This document shows, one piece after another, positions 52,198 through 61,454 of a stretch of 62,122 nucleotides of DNA. Origin of the DNA: CAZJYI01 sp964550025 (GTDB lineage: Bacteria > Verrucomicrobiota > Kiritimatiellia > UBA8416 > CAYOBW01). The stretch is taken from positions 1-62,122 of the forward strand of contig CAZJYI010000058.1 in assembly GCA_964550025.1 (NCBI GenBank), in the 5' to 3' direction. Below the pieces are notes generated by a model, which was not told where the DNA came from, ran no database searches, and saw only the letters and a program-made list of their open reading frames with translations. Each line of letters opens with the position of its first letter. Position 1 is the first letter of the stretch. Both the position numbers and the translations under genes were made by a program.

Positions 52198-55188
52198 TCA
52201 GTTCTCGAACGCGATTCGGACCCGGCATGTCTTTCGGGCCGGCAAAGACAGTGTGCGGTATTCGGGGCTGCCGGAAACGGGCCCCAATTGCGCACCGCCG
52301 CTGATGACCTCTACAGATTCAACCCTGCAGGGGGGCGGCAGCCGCAAGGTGACAGTCTGCTCAACACCGGATGTTAGCGAAAGATCGATCTGTCCCGCCG
52401 GCATGTCCCATGCGAGCCGGTTGATCTGGAGCTGTCCGCGCGCCAACACGCCGCTGATGGAGCCCTTCGGCCATGCCTTCGGGAGGGCGGGGATTAGGTC
52501 GAGCATGCCCTCCCAGCAGAAAACCAGTGAGTTGTTGAAGACGTCCGGGATCGTTCCGACGGGATCGAATCCAAAGCCCTTGCGACCGGGCCAGTACGAG
52601 ATCATGAAGCTCGGGTAGACGTATTGCTTCGTGGTCATCCGGGAGAGGACTTCATGGATAATGTCACTCCTGCCGAGACGCGCGGCGCACTGCCCCTGGT
52701 TCATCATTCCGTGGGTAATGTGATTGCTGTTGGCTCCCTTCTTCCGGTGCAGCCAGCCGTCCACCTTGCCCTGGAACGCGACCTGGTTAGCTTTCCACAG
52801 TTCGGGGTCGCGGTCGCGGTCGAACTCGCAGAACTGGTAAAGGGGAAGGAAGTGTGAATGGTGGCGTTGATTGTAGTTCTCACCGACGCCGGGCCATGAC
52901 CATTCCTGAAGCCCCCCTTCCGCATTCACCAGGTACGGAGGCATCTTGGCTAGCATGGCTTTCCATTTTGGGATGTTCTCCCGTTCGATCGATAGCGTTT
53001 CGCATGACTTGATGAGGTAAGTCAGCATGGCCTTGGCAACGCCGATATCAAAGGTCGTGTTTGCGGAAAGACCGTGTTCGGGAGAGTACCCGATAAAGAA
53101 GCGATACTTGCCGTTCTCATCTTCCGTGCCCGCAAGGAGATCCTCGTAAAACAGGGCGACTCCCTTCATGAGGGGGACCGCTCTCGTTTCAAGGAACTCC
53201 CTGTCGCCCGTGAACTGGTGGTAGTCGTAGAAGAAGTGGGCCATCCAACCAAGGCACGAAACCAATTGTTCGCCGGGCCAACGGCCCCAGTGAAGCAGAA
53301 GGCATACGTTGGATGCCCTCGCGTTGCTCATGGCGCCGCGGCAGCCGTAGAACTTCCTGGCGTTGAGACGGCAGTCCGGCATCCAGGACTCGACGAGTCG
53401 GAAATAGGACTCCATGAGCTCGGGCATGTTGCAGCTCATCAGCGACTGGATCTCGAGCTGGATGTTGGAGTCCAGCGTGTAGTCTCCGCTCCACGCTGGA
53501 GACCATGTTCCGGACCAGATTCCCTGCAGGTTCGAGGGGCGTTCGCCGGTGCTGCAGATGATAAGGTAGCGGCAGGCGTCATACATTCGCTCCATGAGAG
53601 CCGGCGATGCGCGGTCCTCTTCAGCCGCCCGGGCAAGCAGGACTTCGGAGGAAGTGCCGCGGTCGGCGCCCCCCCCAAGGTCGAGTGAGACGCGCGAGAA
53701 GAGCTCACCATGCTCCTTTGCGTGAGGACGAAGCAGCGCGTCGTAGCTGCTCGGCAGCCCCGCCAGGTGCTGCTTCATCCCGGGCAGGCAGTTGGTGGTA
53801 TGGCCCGGGCCGAAGTCAGGATGCTCCGGTGAAAACGCCCACGCCTCGCTCTGTTCCCTGGGTAGAGGCGTGCGCCACGTGTCGACTTCCATCAGGAGGA
53901 GCACGTGGTCGGCACCGGTTACGCTCACAGTGTCGTCAAGAGCGGTTGTCTTGCCGCCGGAAGCGACCACGCGCACGAGGCTGTCGTAGCCACCTTTGCC
54001 CTTGGTATAGACCGTGTGGGCGGCTATCCAGCCGTCGGCAACGGTGAGTTCCGGCCGGGCGAGCGGGTGGCCCATCTCGAGCGAAACCTCGCAGCCGACT
54101 TTGCCGCGGGGGCCGGAGATCGACATCACAACAGCTCTGTCCGGACGCGACGCGAACAGCCGCCGCGACCAGTCGCCATGTGCGTCCGTCCACCGGGTAA
54201 CCACCTCGCCGGTCTCGAAGTTCTCGGTCATCACGTAGTCCGTGACCTGTGACGATCTCTCTTCCATGGCGAGTCGGAGCATGAACGCGGGGTGGAACGG
54301 GTCCGTGTTCACGATCTTCTGTCCCGTCTTCTCGCGCATCATGCGGTGAACAACGGCGGGACCGTCCTTTCCCGCTTTGAGACCGGCTTCTCTGAAGGTG
54401 GGCATGGAGTCGGCCAGGTCGTGCACAATCTCGACGCTGCCCCGCGGCAGGTAGAGTTTGCAGTGATTGATGACCACGGTCTCGTCGTAGGGACGGCCGA
54501 AGACCATGGCACCCATGCGGCCGTTGCCGGTGAGCATGCACTCCTCCCAGCGCGCGGCCGGTGCGGTGGTCGTCGCGCCGCGCCGGGGAAGCTTGCCCGT
54601 CAGATTCCGGTCGGGCTGGATGACTGGAGGTCTGAACGGTTTGGGCGTGTCCCGCGGCGGTTCCTTCTCACCGGTGCAGAGGCGCACGTTACCCAGGTTC
54701 AGGTTGTCGGCGCCGATACCGTCGCCGGCGTCTGTGCCGACAATGCGCACTTCTTTCGCGCCCCGCAACGGCAGACTCACATAGACGGGCTCGCCCTTGA
54801 CGCGCATGACTGGCGTCTCGTGGACCTTCTTGCCGTCCAGCCAGACCTGAACCGTCACCGAGCCAGCCACTGTCATCGTCTCGCAGATCCCCGCGTGGAA
54901 CGTCAGCCAGCCGTACTTGCCGCCGGCGGGGAAAACCAGCTCCGCCGGGGCGTGTGTGCCGATCCCGCGTTGGAACATGACCGAGCCGATCCGTAGCGGC
55001 GCGCCGGCCACACTCGCCCTGTCTTGCGGCGTGCCCCAACCGTGCGACTCCCGTGTCGCATCGGCCAGCTTGAGGTAGACGTCGCGCGAACCGTCGAGAC
55101 GGCCCCGGGTCTGTGCATTGGTTGAGTTCATCATTAGTGAAGTCGTGAGAATCGAGAAGGCGCAGATAACAGTGTTGCAAGCTCTCAT
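52198..55188 (-). CDS. GH95 alpha-L-fucosidase/galactosidase with N-terminal NPCBM
   Basis: The 996-residue secreted protein has a signal sequence, an NPCBM domain (about 37-165: VYLKLADATRESHGWG, RGIGTHAPAELVFPAGGKYGWLTFHAG, KEVRIVGTDAGDGIGADNLNLGNVRL), and then GH95 from about 195: WEECMLTGNGRMGAMVFG, INHCKLYLPRG, NLQGIWSGTWSPAWSGDYTLDSNIQ, HFFYDYHQFTGDREFL, FIGYSPEHG, GLQEWSWPGVGENYNQRHHSHFLPLYQFCEF, and a C-terminal beta domain. GH95 removes alpha-1,2-linked fucose or L-galactose by inversion, which fits xyloglucan or algal glycans. Length and motifs are complete. The ribosome site before 55188 is weak. Confidence 0.93.
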   Translation of the reverse strand: MRACNTVICAFSILTTSLMMNSTNAQTRGRLDGSRDVYLKLADATRESHGWGTPQDRASVAGAPLRIGSVMFQRGIGTHAPAELVFPAGGKYGWLTFHAGICETMTVAGSVTVQVWLDGKKVHETPVMRVKGEPVYVSLPLRGAKEVRIVGTDAGDGIGADNLNLGNVRLCTGEKEPPRDTPKPFRPPVIQPDRNLTGKLPRRGATTTAPAARWEECMLTGNGRMGAMVFGRPYDETVVINHCKLYLPRGSVEIVHDLADSMPTFREAGLKAGKDGPAVVHRMMREKTGQKIVNTDPFHPAFMLRLAMEERSSQVTDYVMTENFETGEVVTRWTDAHGDWSRRLFASRPDRAVVMSISGPRGKVGCEVSLEMGHPLARPELTVADGWIAAHTVYTKGKGGYDSLVRVVASGGKTTALDDTVSVTGADHVLLLMEVDTWRTPLPREQSEAWAFSPEHPDFGPGHTTNCLPGMKQHLAGLPSSYDALLRPHAKEHGELFSRVSLDLGGGADRGTSSEVLLARAAEEDRASPALMERMYDACRYLIICSTGERPSNLQGIWSGTWSPAWSGDYTLDSNIQLEIQSLMSCNMPELMESYFRLVESWMPDCRLNARKFYGCRGAMSNARASNVCLLLHWGRWPGEQLVSCLGWMAHFFYDYHQFTGDREFLETRAVPLMKGVALFYEDLLAGTEDENGKYRFFIGYSPEHGLSANTTFDIGVAKAMLTYLIKSCETLSIERENIPKWKAMLAKMPPYLVNAEGGLQEWSWPGVGENYNQRHHSHFLPLYQFCEFDRDRDPELWKANQVAFQGKVDGWLHRKKGANSNHITHGMMNQGQCAARLGRSDIIHEVLSRMTTKQYVYPSFMISYWPGRKGFGFDPVGTIPDVFNNSLVFCWEGMLDLIPALPKAWPKGSISGVLARGQLQINRLAWDMPAGQIDLSLTSGVEQTVTLRLPPPCRVESVEVISGGAQLGPVSGSPEYRTLSLPARKTCRVRIAFEN

Positions 55189-55401
55189 AGACCTGTACCT
55201 GAGTAGTTATGCTGACAGAAAAGTGGGACTACTGACCGGCGCTCTTCCTCTCCCCATCGTCGGAACCAGGACTGCCAACCATACGACCCTCCCCATCTTT
55301 CTGTCAGCAATCTTCCTGTCATATTCTCCCAGAGAGCTTCAACGGACCGGCTGCTATTCCTGCCTCACCGTTTCCCTGCATTGTATCGCCCGTTCATCCG
55401 C

Positions 55402-55635
55402 CTATGGCCGCGCGATTCTGGGTGCAGTGGCTACACGCGGGCGGATGGGCAGGCGTTCGATGCCCGGGAATTCCGGATCGCCGAGGGCGCGAATCTCTCC
55501 TTCGCTCATGTATGGGCAGATGGCATCGACCCAGGCGATCGGGCGCCGCTCGATCTCTTCGGCCTCCTTGAGCGCCATGCGTTTGTCGGCAAGCGGAGCC
55601 ACGTCCGATTCCGCCGCAGAGGGGAAGCTGACCAC
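55402..55635 (-). pseudogene. unassigned C-terminal coding fragment
   Basis: The frame reads SDVAPLADKRMALKEAEEIE, then RRPIAWVDAICPYMSEGEIR and ALGDPEFPGIERLPIRPRVA to a stop, with strong GC bias at third positions as expected for a real gene. There is no ribosome site, and a stop lies just upstream in frame, so it looks like a gene tail. The family is not recognised. The remaining stretch 55189-55401 holds no gene I can support. Confidence 0.4.
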
Positions 55636-55740
55636 CTCATCTTGGCGCTACTCCGCCGGCGGCGTCAACGTCAGACCCAACCACGCCAGACCTATATTCC
55701 GGCAAGACCCATCAGGAGAGTGCTTGCGAGAAGGGCGGAG

Positions 55741-55796
55741 CCCCGTCTGTACGGACTCGGGGTCATCGAGCATATCCAGAGAGAGGTTTTGTGCCG
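55741..55796 (-). pseudogene. internal fragment of a second URO-D-like gene
   Basis: The minus strand encodes AQNLSLDMLDDPESVQTG, almost identical to GQNLFLDMLDDPESVQTG of the intact URO-D-like protein (46834-47892), and the DNA matches over about 38 bases. Both sides are cut: upstream it joins the DUF5703-type gene in a different frame, downstream it runs into unrelated sequence. It marks a second DUF5703-URO-D gene pair that has been mostly deleted. Confidence 0.8.
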
Positions 55797-58189
55797 ATCA
55801 CATTTTTCTGCCGCTCTTTTGGTGTGACGTTCAGGCGTGTCATCTTACCTGATTCGAATCTGCCTTCCACTGTCGTTCCGTATGGCGCGTGCAGCCTGAA
55901 GTCCACGTCCCACTCCTCGGGCCATGTCGGAAGAAGACGGATTCTCCCCCGGTCACCGGGCAGCGCGTGGGTTTGCATGACCATCTCCTGCATACCGATC
56001 ATGCCGCTGCCGCCCCAGTTGTGGTCTGGGGCCCAGTCGATGTTGTGCGGCCAGAAAGCCGGAAAGCGGTAGGGGCCGTTCCCCATCTTGGCGATGTTCA
56101 GCTTCTTTGCCAGTTCGACCTCGCCGAGTTTCGCCGCGTGGATATTGGCCTGTTCCCACGCGATGGTCTTGTATCGGTCCTTCCCGGTAGCAAGCGACGT
56201 GTGCTTCATCAACTCCAGGTCGGGGAATCCGATACCGTAGAGTTCATAGGGAAAGAGCGGGTACATCTCCGGGCAGTGCCAGCTCTCGTGGTCGTGGCGC
56301 TCGGAGGGCTTCAGGTATGTGCCGCCGTATTTGTCGCTGCTGCCGGTAGGCGTGTTGGGCAGTCGATCCAGGATCGCCTGCCAGCGCTCCTGCTTCGCGG
56401 CAGAGGTGTACTTCTCCGGCAGGTTGATCAGTTCGCTCAAGACACGACGCAGCCCGGCAATGACGCTGGTGGGGTTGCGGGCATCCCAGTGGGCTTCGAG
56501 CGTATTGGCCGGATAGAAGACCAGTCTGCCGTTCTCATCCAGCTCTTTCCCCGTAAGCTGCTTGCTGCGAAAACGGTAGTGTTCGTCATAGAAGATGACC
56601 GACTGTTCGATCAGCGGCAGATAAGGCGTGAGATCCGCACCCGAGAACTGGTGGTAGCGCAACATGAGCCAGGAATACTCGAGCTGCGACTCGTAGATCT
56701 TGCCACCGGCCGTGTTGACCTGGATCCCGACTTCCAGGTCTTCCGGTCGGACGCGGCGGCCGCCTTCCACAAACCCGTACTGGCAGGCGCCGGGCAGACA
56801 GCCGATAGAAGATTGCTCTTCATACGCACACCCGTCGTGCTTCCAGTAGTGCCGTACACGCGCCTTGGCATTGGGCAGGCCGGTCAGGTGGAAACTGAAT
56901 GCAGTGGGGAAGAAATCAAAATCGCCGGTCTTCAGGAGCGGCCAGACCATCATGCGTTGGTTCTGCCCGGTATAGGCGGCTCCCCATTGGCGATGGTCGG
57001 GTGTGTACCCCGGGCCCTTCTTGCCGTTCACATAGAGTGGATCGAAGGTGAAAAGGCCACCGTTGAAAACCGTTGGGTCGCAGCCGCTCACGTTGCTCGC
57101 CAGCATGTAGCGGAAGAGTTGGTAGTTGCGGCCGATGCGCCAACCCGCATCCTTCTCGCCGCGGCCGGAGTTGATCACCAGATGGCTACGATCCCAGAAG
57201 TCGGCCCACCACTTCCGGCCTTCCTCCCGTGCCCCGGCATCGCCTTCCGGCGACCGCTCGACCAGCTTCTGCAGCGCCGCGTCCCAGGCATTCTGATCCG
57301 CAACCTGATCGATGTGCAGGCAGACGCGTACGCGGTGCGACCTGGCCGGGGATTCGCTCACATACTTCCAGCCCTTGAACGGGCATTCGGCATAGGTGCC
57401 GCTGGTCTCACCCGCCAGGGCGAAACCGTCCGCCACCAGTGCGCCGCCCCACACGAGATTCTCAAGGGGATTGACCAACTGGTCGCGGATCGGTTCGAGT
57501 CCCTGTTGCTTCACCTGGAAAACGAAGCTGTCTTTGCTGTTATCCACACGGTGATGGAACCGGAGGAGCTTCTTGTCGGCACGGATTTCGTCCTTGTAGA
57601 GGAAGACCTTGCCGGGATAGGCGTCGTAATTGATCATGCACATGGCGCGACGATCATGCTTGGTCCGGTCGTTCGGCAGTTCGATATCCTCGGTACGCCA
57701 TGACTCGTACGTCGCCTCTGCCGTGACGGCGTTGTCTGACGTGATGTCCAGGTGGACGATGGGGCGGTGGATCTCGACCCAGACCTTGATCGCGCATGTC
57801 TTGCCGCCGGGCTGTTTCGCCGTAACCAGCACATACCCCTCACGCAGTTTCAGCTCTTGCCGGAACTCGGCATTCGCAAAGGGATTCGGGGTCAGCTTGA
57901 CGCGAACCCGCCCGGGCTTGAGCAGCGCGCCGTTCTCGTCGCGGTAGCCGGCCCGCCCGATGTAGACCAGCAGGCTTGTCGCGGCGGAGCCTTCAGGCGC
58001 AGACGGATCGTCCTTCTCCACCCATGCATTCAACCCGACATCACCGCCGGATACCGGCATGGACTCTCCGGCGTTCCTGCTTCGGGTGGTCCAGACGACG
58101 TTGTATTGATCCAAAAGGTGTTCCGCCGCGGTCATGGTTGCTCCTATGCAGAGTAGCAGCAGTGTGGTCGTGAATCCTCTTGCTGTCAT
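55763..58189 (-). CDS. DUF5703-type secreted glycan-acting protein
   Basis: The 808-residue protein has a signal peptide (MTARGFTTTLLLLCIGATMTAAEH), followed by the DUF5703 opening LLDQYNVVWTTRSRNAGESMPVSGGDVGLNAWVE and LLVYIGRAGYRDENGALLKPGRVRVKLTPNPF. The larger C-terminal part (about 330-720) has the (alpha/alpha)6 look of GH95/GH65-like barrels: RIGRNYQLFRYMLASNVSG, FNGGLFTFDP, YSWLMLRYHQFSG, HESWHCPEMYPLFPYELYG, NWGGSGMIGMQEMVMQ. A glycoside hydrolase role is likely but unproven. The last residues (GTKPLSGYAR) and the stop codon come from the URO-D fragment beneath it, so the true C-terminus is lost; only a few residues are affected. The ribosome site is weak. Confidence 0.85.
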   Translation of the reverse strand: MTARGFTTTLLLLCIGATMTAAEHLLDQYNVVWTTRSRNAGESMPVSGGDVGLNAWVEKDDPSAPEGSAATSLLVYIGRAGYRDENGALLKPGRVRVKLTPNPFANAEFRQELKLREGYVLVTAKQPGGKTCAIKVWVEIHRPIVHLDITSDNAVTAEATYESWRTEDIELPNDRTKHDRRAMCMINYDAYPGKVFLYKDEIRADKKLLRFHHRVDNSKDSFVFQVKQQGLEPIRDQLVNPLENLVWGGALVADGFALAGETSGTYAECPFKGWKYVSESPARSHRVRVCLHIDQVADQNAWDAALQKLVERSPEGDAGAREEGRKWWADFWDRSHLVINSGRGEKDAGWRIGRNYQLFRYMLASNVSGCDPTVFNGGLFTFDPLYVNGKKGPGYTPDHRQWGAAYTGQNQRMMVWPLLKTGDFDFFPTAFSFHLTGLPNAKARVRHYWKHDGCAYEEQSSIGCLPGACQYGFVEGGRRVRPEDLEVGIQVNTAGGKIYESQLEYSWLMLRYHQFSGADLTPYLPLIEQSVIFYDEHYRFRSKQLTGKELDENGRLVFYPANTLEAHWDARNPTSVIAGLRRVLSELINLPEKYTSAAKQERWQAILDRLPNTPTGSSDKYGGTYLKPSERHDHESWHCPEMYPLFPYELYGIGFPDLELMKHTSLATGKDRYKTIAWEQANIHAAKLGEVELAKKLNIAKMGNGPYRFPAFWPHNIDWAPDHNWGGSGMIGMQEMVMQTHALPGDRGRIRLLPTWPEEWDVDFRLHAPYGTTVEGRFESGKMTRLNVTPKERQKNVIGTKPLSGYAR

Positions 58190-58214
58190 GCTCTTTCGGT
58201 CTCGTCGTCTCTTT

Positions 58215-58256
58215 GGACTAGCGACCCGCGCGTCGCGAGTCGCTGGTCGCTAGTCC
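58215..58256. repeat. stutter palindrome family 1, copy B
   Basis: The 42-base element has the same 11-base arms GGACTAGCGAC and GTCGCTAGTCC as copies A and C, with a short CGCGAC-rich centre. The TAG stop codon of the PQQ-propeller gene (58250-58252, minus strand) lies inside the right arm, so the element supplies that protein's last residue and stop. Confidence 0.93.
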
Positions 58257-61200
58257 ACAGCTCCCGCCGGTTCCAACCGGACAACCGCCCCGCTCTTGAG
58301 ACAAGCGAATACTCCGGACTCGCATGCAATAACACCCTCGTGAACCGGCGGAGCCGGCAGCGTCGTCTTGGTTACAACCGTCCCGTCAGTCCTGTCCAGC
58401 GCGTAGAGCACGCCGCCGGCGCGCCACTCGGGCCCTCTCAGCGGATCGGCGGGGTCGAGCAGGTCCGGGCCGCCTCCAAGGAGGACGTGTCTCCCGGCAG
58501 AGATCAGTGCCGTCGGCCGAACCGGGAGTCGCCTGCTCCACACCAGCCCGGGATCCACCGGCGGCTTGCCGCGAAGACCGCTGCCCTTCATGCCCGCCAT
58601 GGGGTCGGCATCCTTGTGTGACTTCTGCCCCTTCGCGGCCGGCTGCGATTGCTTCTTGCGGTCAAAACACAGCACGGGTAGCCCGAGGCCGCCGGGGATA
58701 TAGTACTGGTAGTGGCCGGGACCGACGCTGTGACGGACGCCGAACGACCGATCGGCATCGAAGCAGATCCGGTTGCACAGTTCAGCCCGGTCAAGCTGCA
58801 TGTGGGCGCGCCCGAAGAGCTCGTCGTCCAGGAATCCCGCCGAGGCGGACAGCTCATGCGTGCGTGTGGTCTCGGCCGGCAGCTTGAGGGGGTCTTTGCC
58901 GTAGTTCTTCAGTTTGCCGTCGGGGCCGGAGAAGCTCCACCATTGCTGCCGTGTGATCACCAGGGACTCGGGGTCGATGCGCATGTGCTTGAGGAAGATC
59001 CGTTCCCCGTCGGCTGCAAGAAGATCGTTGTTGACGCCCTCGTAGTAGTCGTGCTGCTGCGTCTGCTCTGTGTGGAAGGTCGACGAAGCCTTGACATGCC
59101 CCGTCACGGGGTCGAGGGAAAACAGTCGCAGACCACCGTCCAGGTTCGAGCTGCGACCGGCAACCACGTAGAGCGCATCTTCAAATACCAGGGCCGATCC
59201 GTGCAGAGGCCAGACCGACTCGACGTGGTTATCATCGAGGATCAGTCGCTCCTCCGGGGCAGCGCGAAAACTCCAGGCCGGTTCGCCCGTTGCGGCAATG
59301 CGGCAACGCACCCAGCCTTCCCGCGTTCCGTACAGCGCCAGTCCGCGGAAGAGGGTGGGGGGGGAGTCGATCCTGTCCTTCACCCGCCAAGCCGCGCTGC
59401 CGTCGCCACAGTTCAGCGCGACGACTTCGTCATTGCACCCGAGATAGAGCCGCGCACCGTCGCTCGTGGGTGCCGTCAATCGGCCACCCAACGCAACCGT
59501 CCAGGTGCCGCCATTCGCAGGCGTGATCGGGATGTGGCTCGAGCGAAGAGCATCCCGGCGGTACTGCGGCCAGACGGCCGGGCCAACCGCTGTCGCGGCC
59601 GCGGCCCCGGAATAGGCCGGGCCCTTGACGAGCGGATGCTCCGGCTCCGCCGTCCGCCCGGCCGGGGCCAACGCGCCATAGCCGTCGAGCCGATTCATCT
59701 GGTTGCACGCGCACGCTTCAGGAGTGAAGTAGATCAAACCGTTGGCCGGCATGATCCCGTACAGGCAGGCGCCGCGCACCCAGCGGTTGACCGTCACGTC
59801 GCCGGTCCTGAGGTCGACACACTCCACGCCTTCCTTTCCCAGGAAAAGGAAGTTCTCGGAGGCCTTGTTCCGGTAACAGCGATGGTGATGACGGGAATTG
59901 ACGGCGCTGATGTCGAAGCGCTTCAGGCTCTTCCCGTTGGCCGCATCGAGGATCTCAACCGTGCTCTTCTGCTTGCCGTGCACGACCAGCCGGTCGCCGA
60001 TCGCGTAGGCGTTGAAGCTCGTCGTGTAGGTCCAGTCGGTGGCCGTCCGTTCCCACAGCTTATTGCCGGTGCCCGCATCGTGACAGACGAGTGTCATCGG
60101 AATGTAGTCGCTCATCTTCCCCTGCCGCTGCGGTTGCCCAAAGAACACGCGTCCCCGATGGACCATCAGCATCCCGACGTGGTGAGACCCGGTCGCCGGC
60201 AGTCCGGCGGCCACATCTCTTGCCGGCCGTTTCGATTTGCGCCCACTCGGCGGAAGCGGCGGGCGCTCCGCGCGCCATACCTCTTTGCCTGATTCCAGGT
60301 CGAAGGCAACGATGTGATCAACCGTGGCGGCGAAGAGGCGACCGGCGCCTGCGCAGATCATGAGCCGGCCCTGCTTGAGGACGTTGGCCTTTCCCCGCTC
60401 ACTCAGGTCGGCCAGCGATTGCATCGGGTTGGTCCGCCAGAGGACCTTCCCCGTCTCGGAGTCCACGGCTGCCACGCTCAACGGGGGCGCCGCCTTCGTT
60501 GTGGCTCTTGGTCTGTCCGCCAGAGAGAGAATAAGCATGCCTTCATGAACGAGCATCTCCGACGTATACTCCGTCCCGCCGAGCACCTGGATCTCCCGTC
60601 CCGTCTCGGCATCGAGCACGCTGACGGGCGCCGAATAGCCCAGGGTGACGTAGACCCGGTCCCCGACCGCGACCAGGCGCCGATGGATGAACCGCGGATT
60701 GCCCCAGCGCCTGTTCATTGGATGCTTCGGCGACCACGCTTGCCACCCCCAGTCGGGCACATCCCGCTTCCACAGCAGCGCGCCGCTGAATCCGTCTCGC
60801 GCCACGAGGCGCCACCGGTCCGGGACCGCCCCTCCCACGCTCACCGGGGCCTCGTCACTGATGTAGAACAGCCGCCCGCGCGCGGTCACCATCCCCGTCA
60901 GGCTCGGGCTCTTCTCGTGGGAGCGCGAACGACGCGGTGGAGCCGTCCACAACATGCGGCGCGGGACACCGACCCGCTCGTCCGCTGCCACCGGATTGCT
61001 TCCGGGGCCGTGCAGCCAGTGCGTCCACGCATCGATGTCGTCCGGCCACGCTTTGCTGATGTCCCGCCAACCTTCAGCCGTCTTGATCCTCGCCGTCCCC
61101 AACGGACGAAGAACGCGCAGGACTTCCTTCTCTGGAACCGCCGCTTGGCTGACCAGGTGACGAACCGTGTTCTCGGCGTAAGGCAATCGGTCCGGCACTT

Positions 61201-61351
61201 GCTTCAGATAGTGGATGACACGCCCCTCGCCAGCCGCGGGCACATTTCCGCCAACTTGGACGATCAAGCCGCGCGGCGGTTCCGCGGACAGGTTGCTCGT
61301 AAGGCATGCGATCAGCAGCAGTATTGTCAGCTTTGTGGGGTCTTCAGGCAT
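58250..61351 (-). CDS. PQQ-like beta-propeller protein with vestigial methyltransferase-like N-terminus
   Basis: The 1,033-residue secreted protein (signal TKLTILLLIACLTSNLSA) is mostly two eight-bladed PQQ-like propellers. Blades are visible as SGALLWKRDVPDWGW, TGREIQVLGG, TGKVLWRTNPMQSL, SGKEVWRAERP, TGNKLWERTATDW, DGSAAWRVKDRI and TGEPAWSFRA. A linker WPQYRRDALRSSHIPITPANGG (about 590) opens the second. The N-terminus (about 25-95, GLIVQVGGN... LPYAENTVRHLVSQAAVPEKEVLRVLRPLGTARI) corresponds to the methyltransferase-like domain common in these proteins, but the SAM-binding GCGDG loop and about 50 residues after it are missing. The stop codon is supplied by repeat copy B. Its partner may be the cytochrome gene upstream, as both are export-linked redox-type proteins; the function is unknown. 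Confidence 0.85.
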   Translation of the reverse strand: MPEDPTKLTILLLIACLTSNLSAEPPRGLIVQVGGNVPAAGEGRVIHYLKQVPDRLPYAENTVRHLVSQAAVPEKEVLRVLRPLGTARIKTAEGWRDISKAWPDDIDAWTHWLHGPGSNPVAADERVGVPRRMLWTAPPRRSRSHEKSPSLTGMVTARGRLFYISDEAPVSVGGAVPDRWRLVARDGFSGALLWKRDVPDWGWQAWSPKHPMNRRWGNPRFIHRRLVAVGDRVYVTLGYSAPVSVLDAETGREIQVLGGTEYTSEMLVHEGMLILSLADRPRATTKAAPPLSVAAVDSETGKVLWRTNPMQSLADLSERGKANVLKQGRLMICAGAGRLFAATVDHIVAFDLESGKEVWRAERPPLPPSGRKSKRPARDVAAGLPATGSHHVGMLMVHRGRVFFGQPQRQGKMSDYIPMTLVCHDAGTGNKLWERTATDWTYTTSFNAYAIGDRLVVHGKQKSTVEILDAANGKSLKRFDISAVNSRHHHRCYRNKASENFLFLGKEGVECVDLRTGDVTVNRWVRGACLYGIMPANGLIYFTPEACACNQMNRLDGYGALAPAGRTAEPEHPLVKGPAYSGAAAATAVGPAVWPQYRRDALRSSHIPITPANGGTWTVALGGRLTAPTSDGARLYLGCNDEVVALNCGDGSAAWRVKDRIDSPPTLFRGLALYGTREGWVRCRIAATGEPAWSFRAAPEERLILDDNHVESVWPLHGSALVFEDALYVVAGRSSNLDGGLRLFSLDPVTGHVKASSTFHTEQTQQHDYYEGVNNDLLAADGERIFLKHMRIDPESLVITRQQWWSFSGPDGKLKNYGKDPLKLPAETTRTHELSASAGFLDDELFGRAHMQLDRAELCNRICFDADRSFGVRHSVGPGHYQYYIPGGLGLPVLCFDRKKQSQPAAKGQKSHKDADPMAGMKGSGLRGKPPVDPGLVWSRRLPVRPTALISAGRHVLLGGGPDLLDPADPLRGPEWRAGGVLYALDRTDGTVVTKTTLPAPPVHEGVIACESGVFACLKSGAVVRLEPAGAVD

Positions 61352-61374
61352 GTTCCAATACCCTCTTGTTGGCC

Positions 61375-61454
61375 GGACTAGCGACCAGCGACTCGCGACC
61401 AGCGAGGTTCCGGGACTCTCTGACTCGTCGACGCATATCGCGAGTCGCTAGTCC
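61375..61454. repeat. stutter palindrome family 1, copy C
   Basis: The arms GGACTAGCGAC (61375-61385) and GTCGCTAGTCC (61444-61454) match copies A and B exactly. The centre repeats CAGCGAC, CTCGCGAC and GACTC words. The TAG stop codon of the cytochrome gene (61448-61450, minus strand) lies inside the right arm; the left arm ends 24 bases before the PQQ gene's start codon. Confidence 0.93.

Noticed and set aside
55655..55745. Short hydrophobic C-terminus LLASTLLMGLAGI as a PEP-CTERM tail
   Set aside because: It is only 13 residues, in a region of joined fragments, and there is no PEP motif before it.
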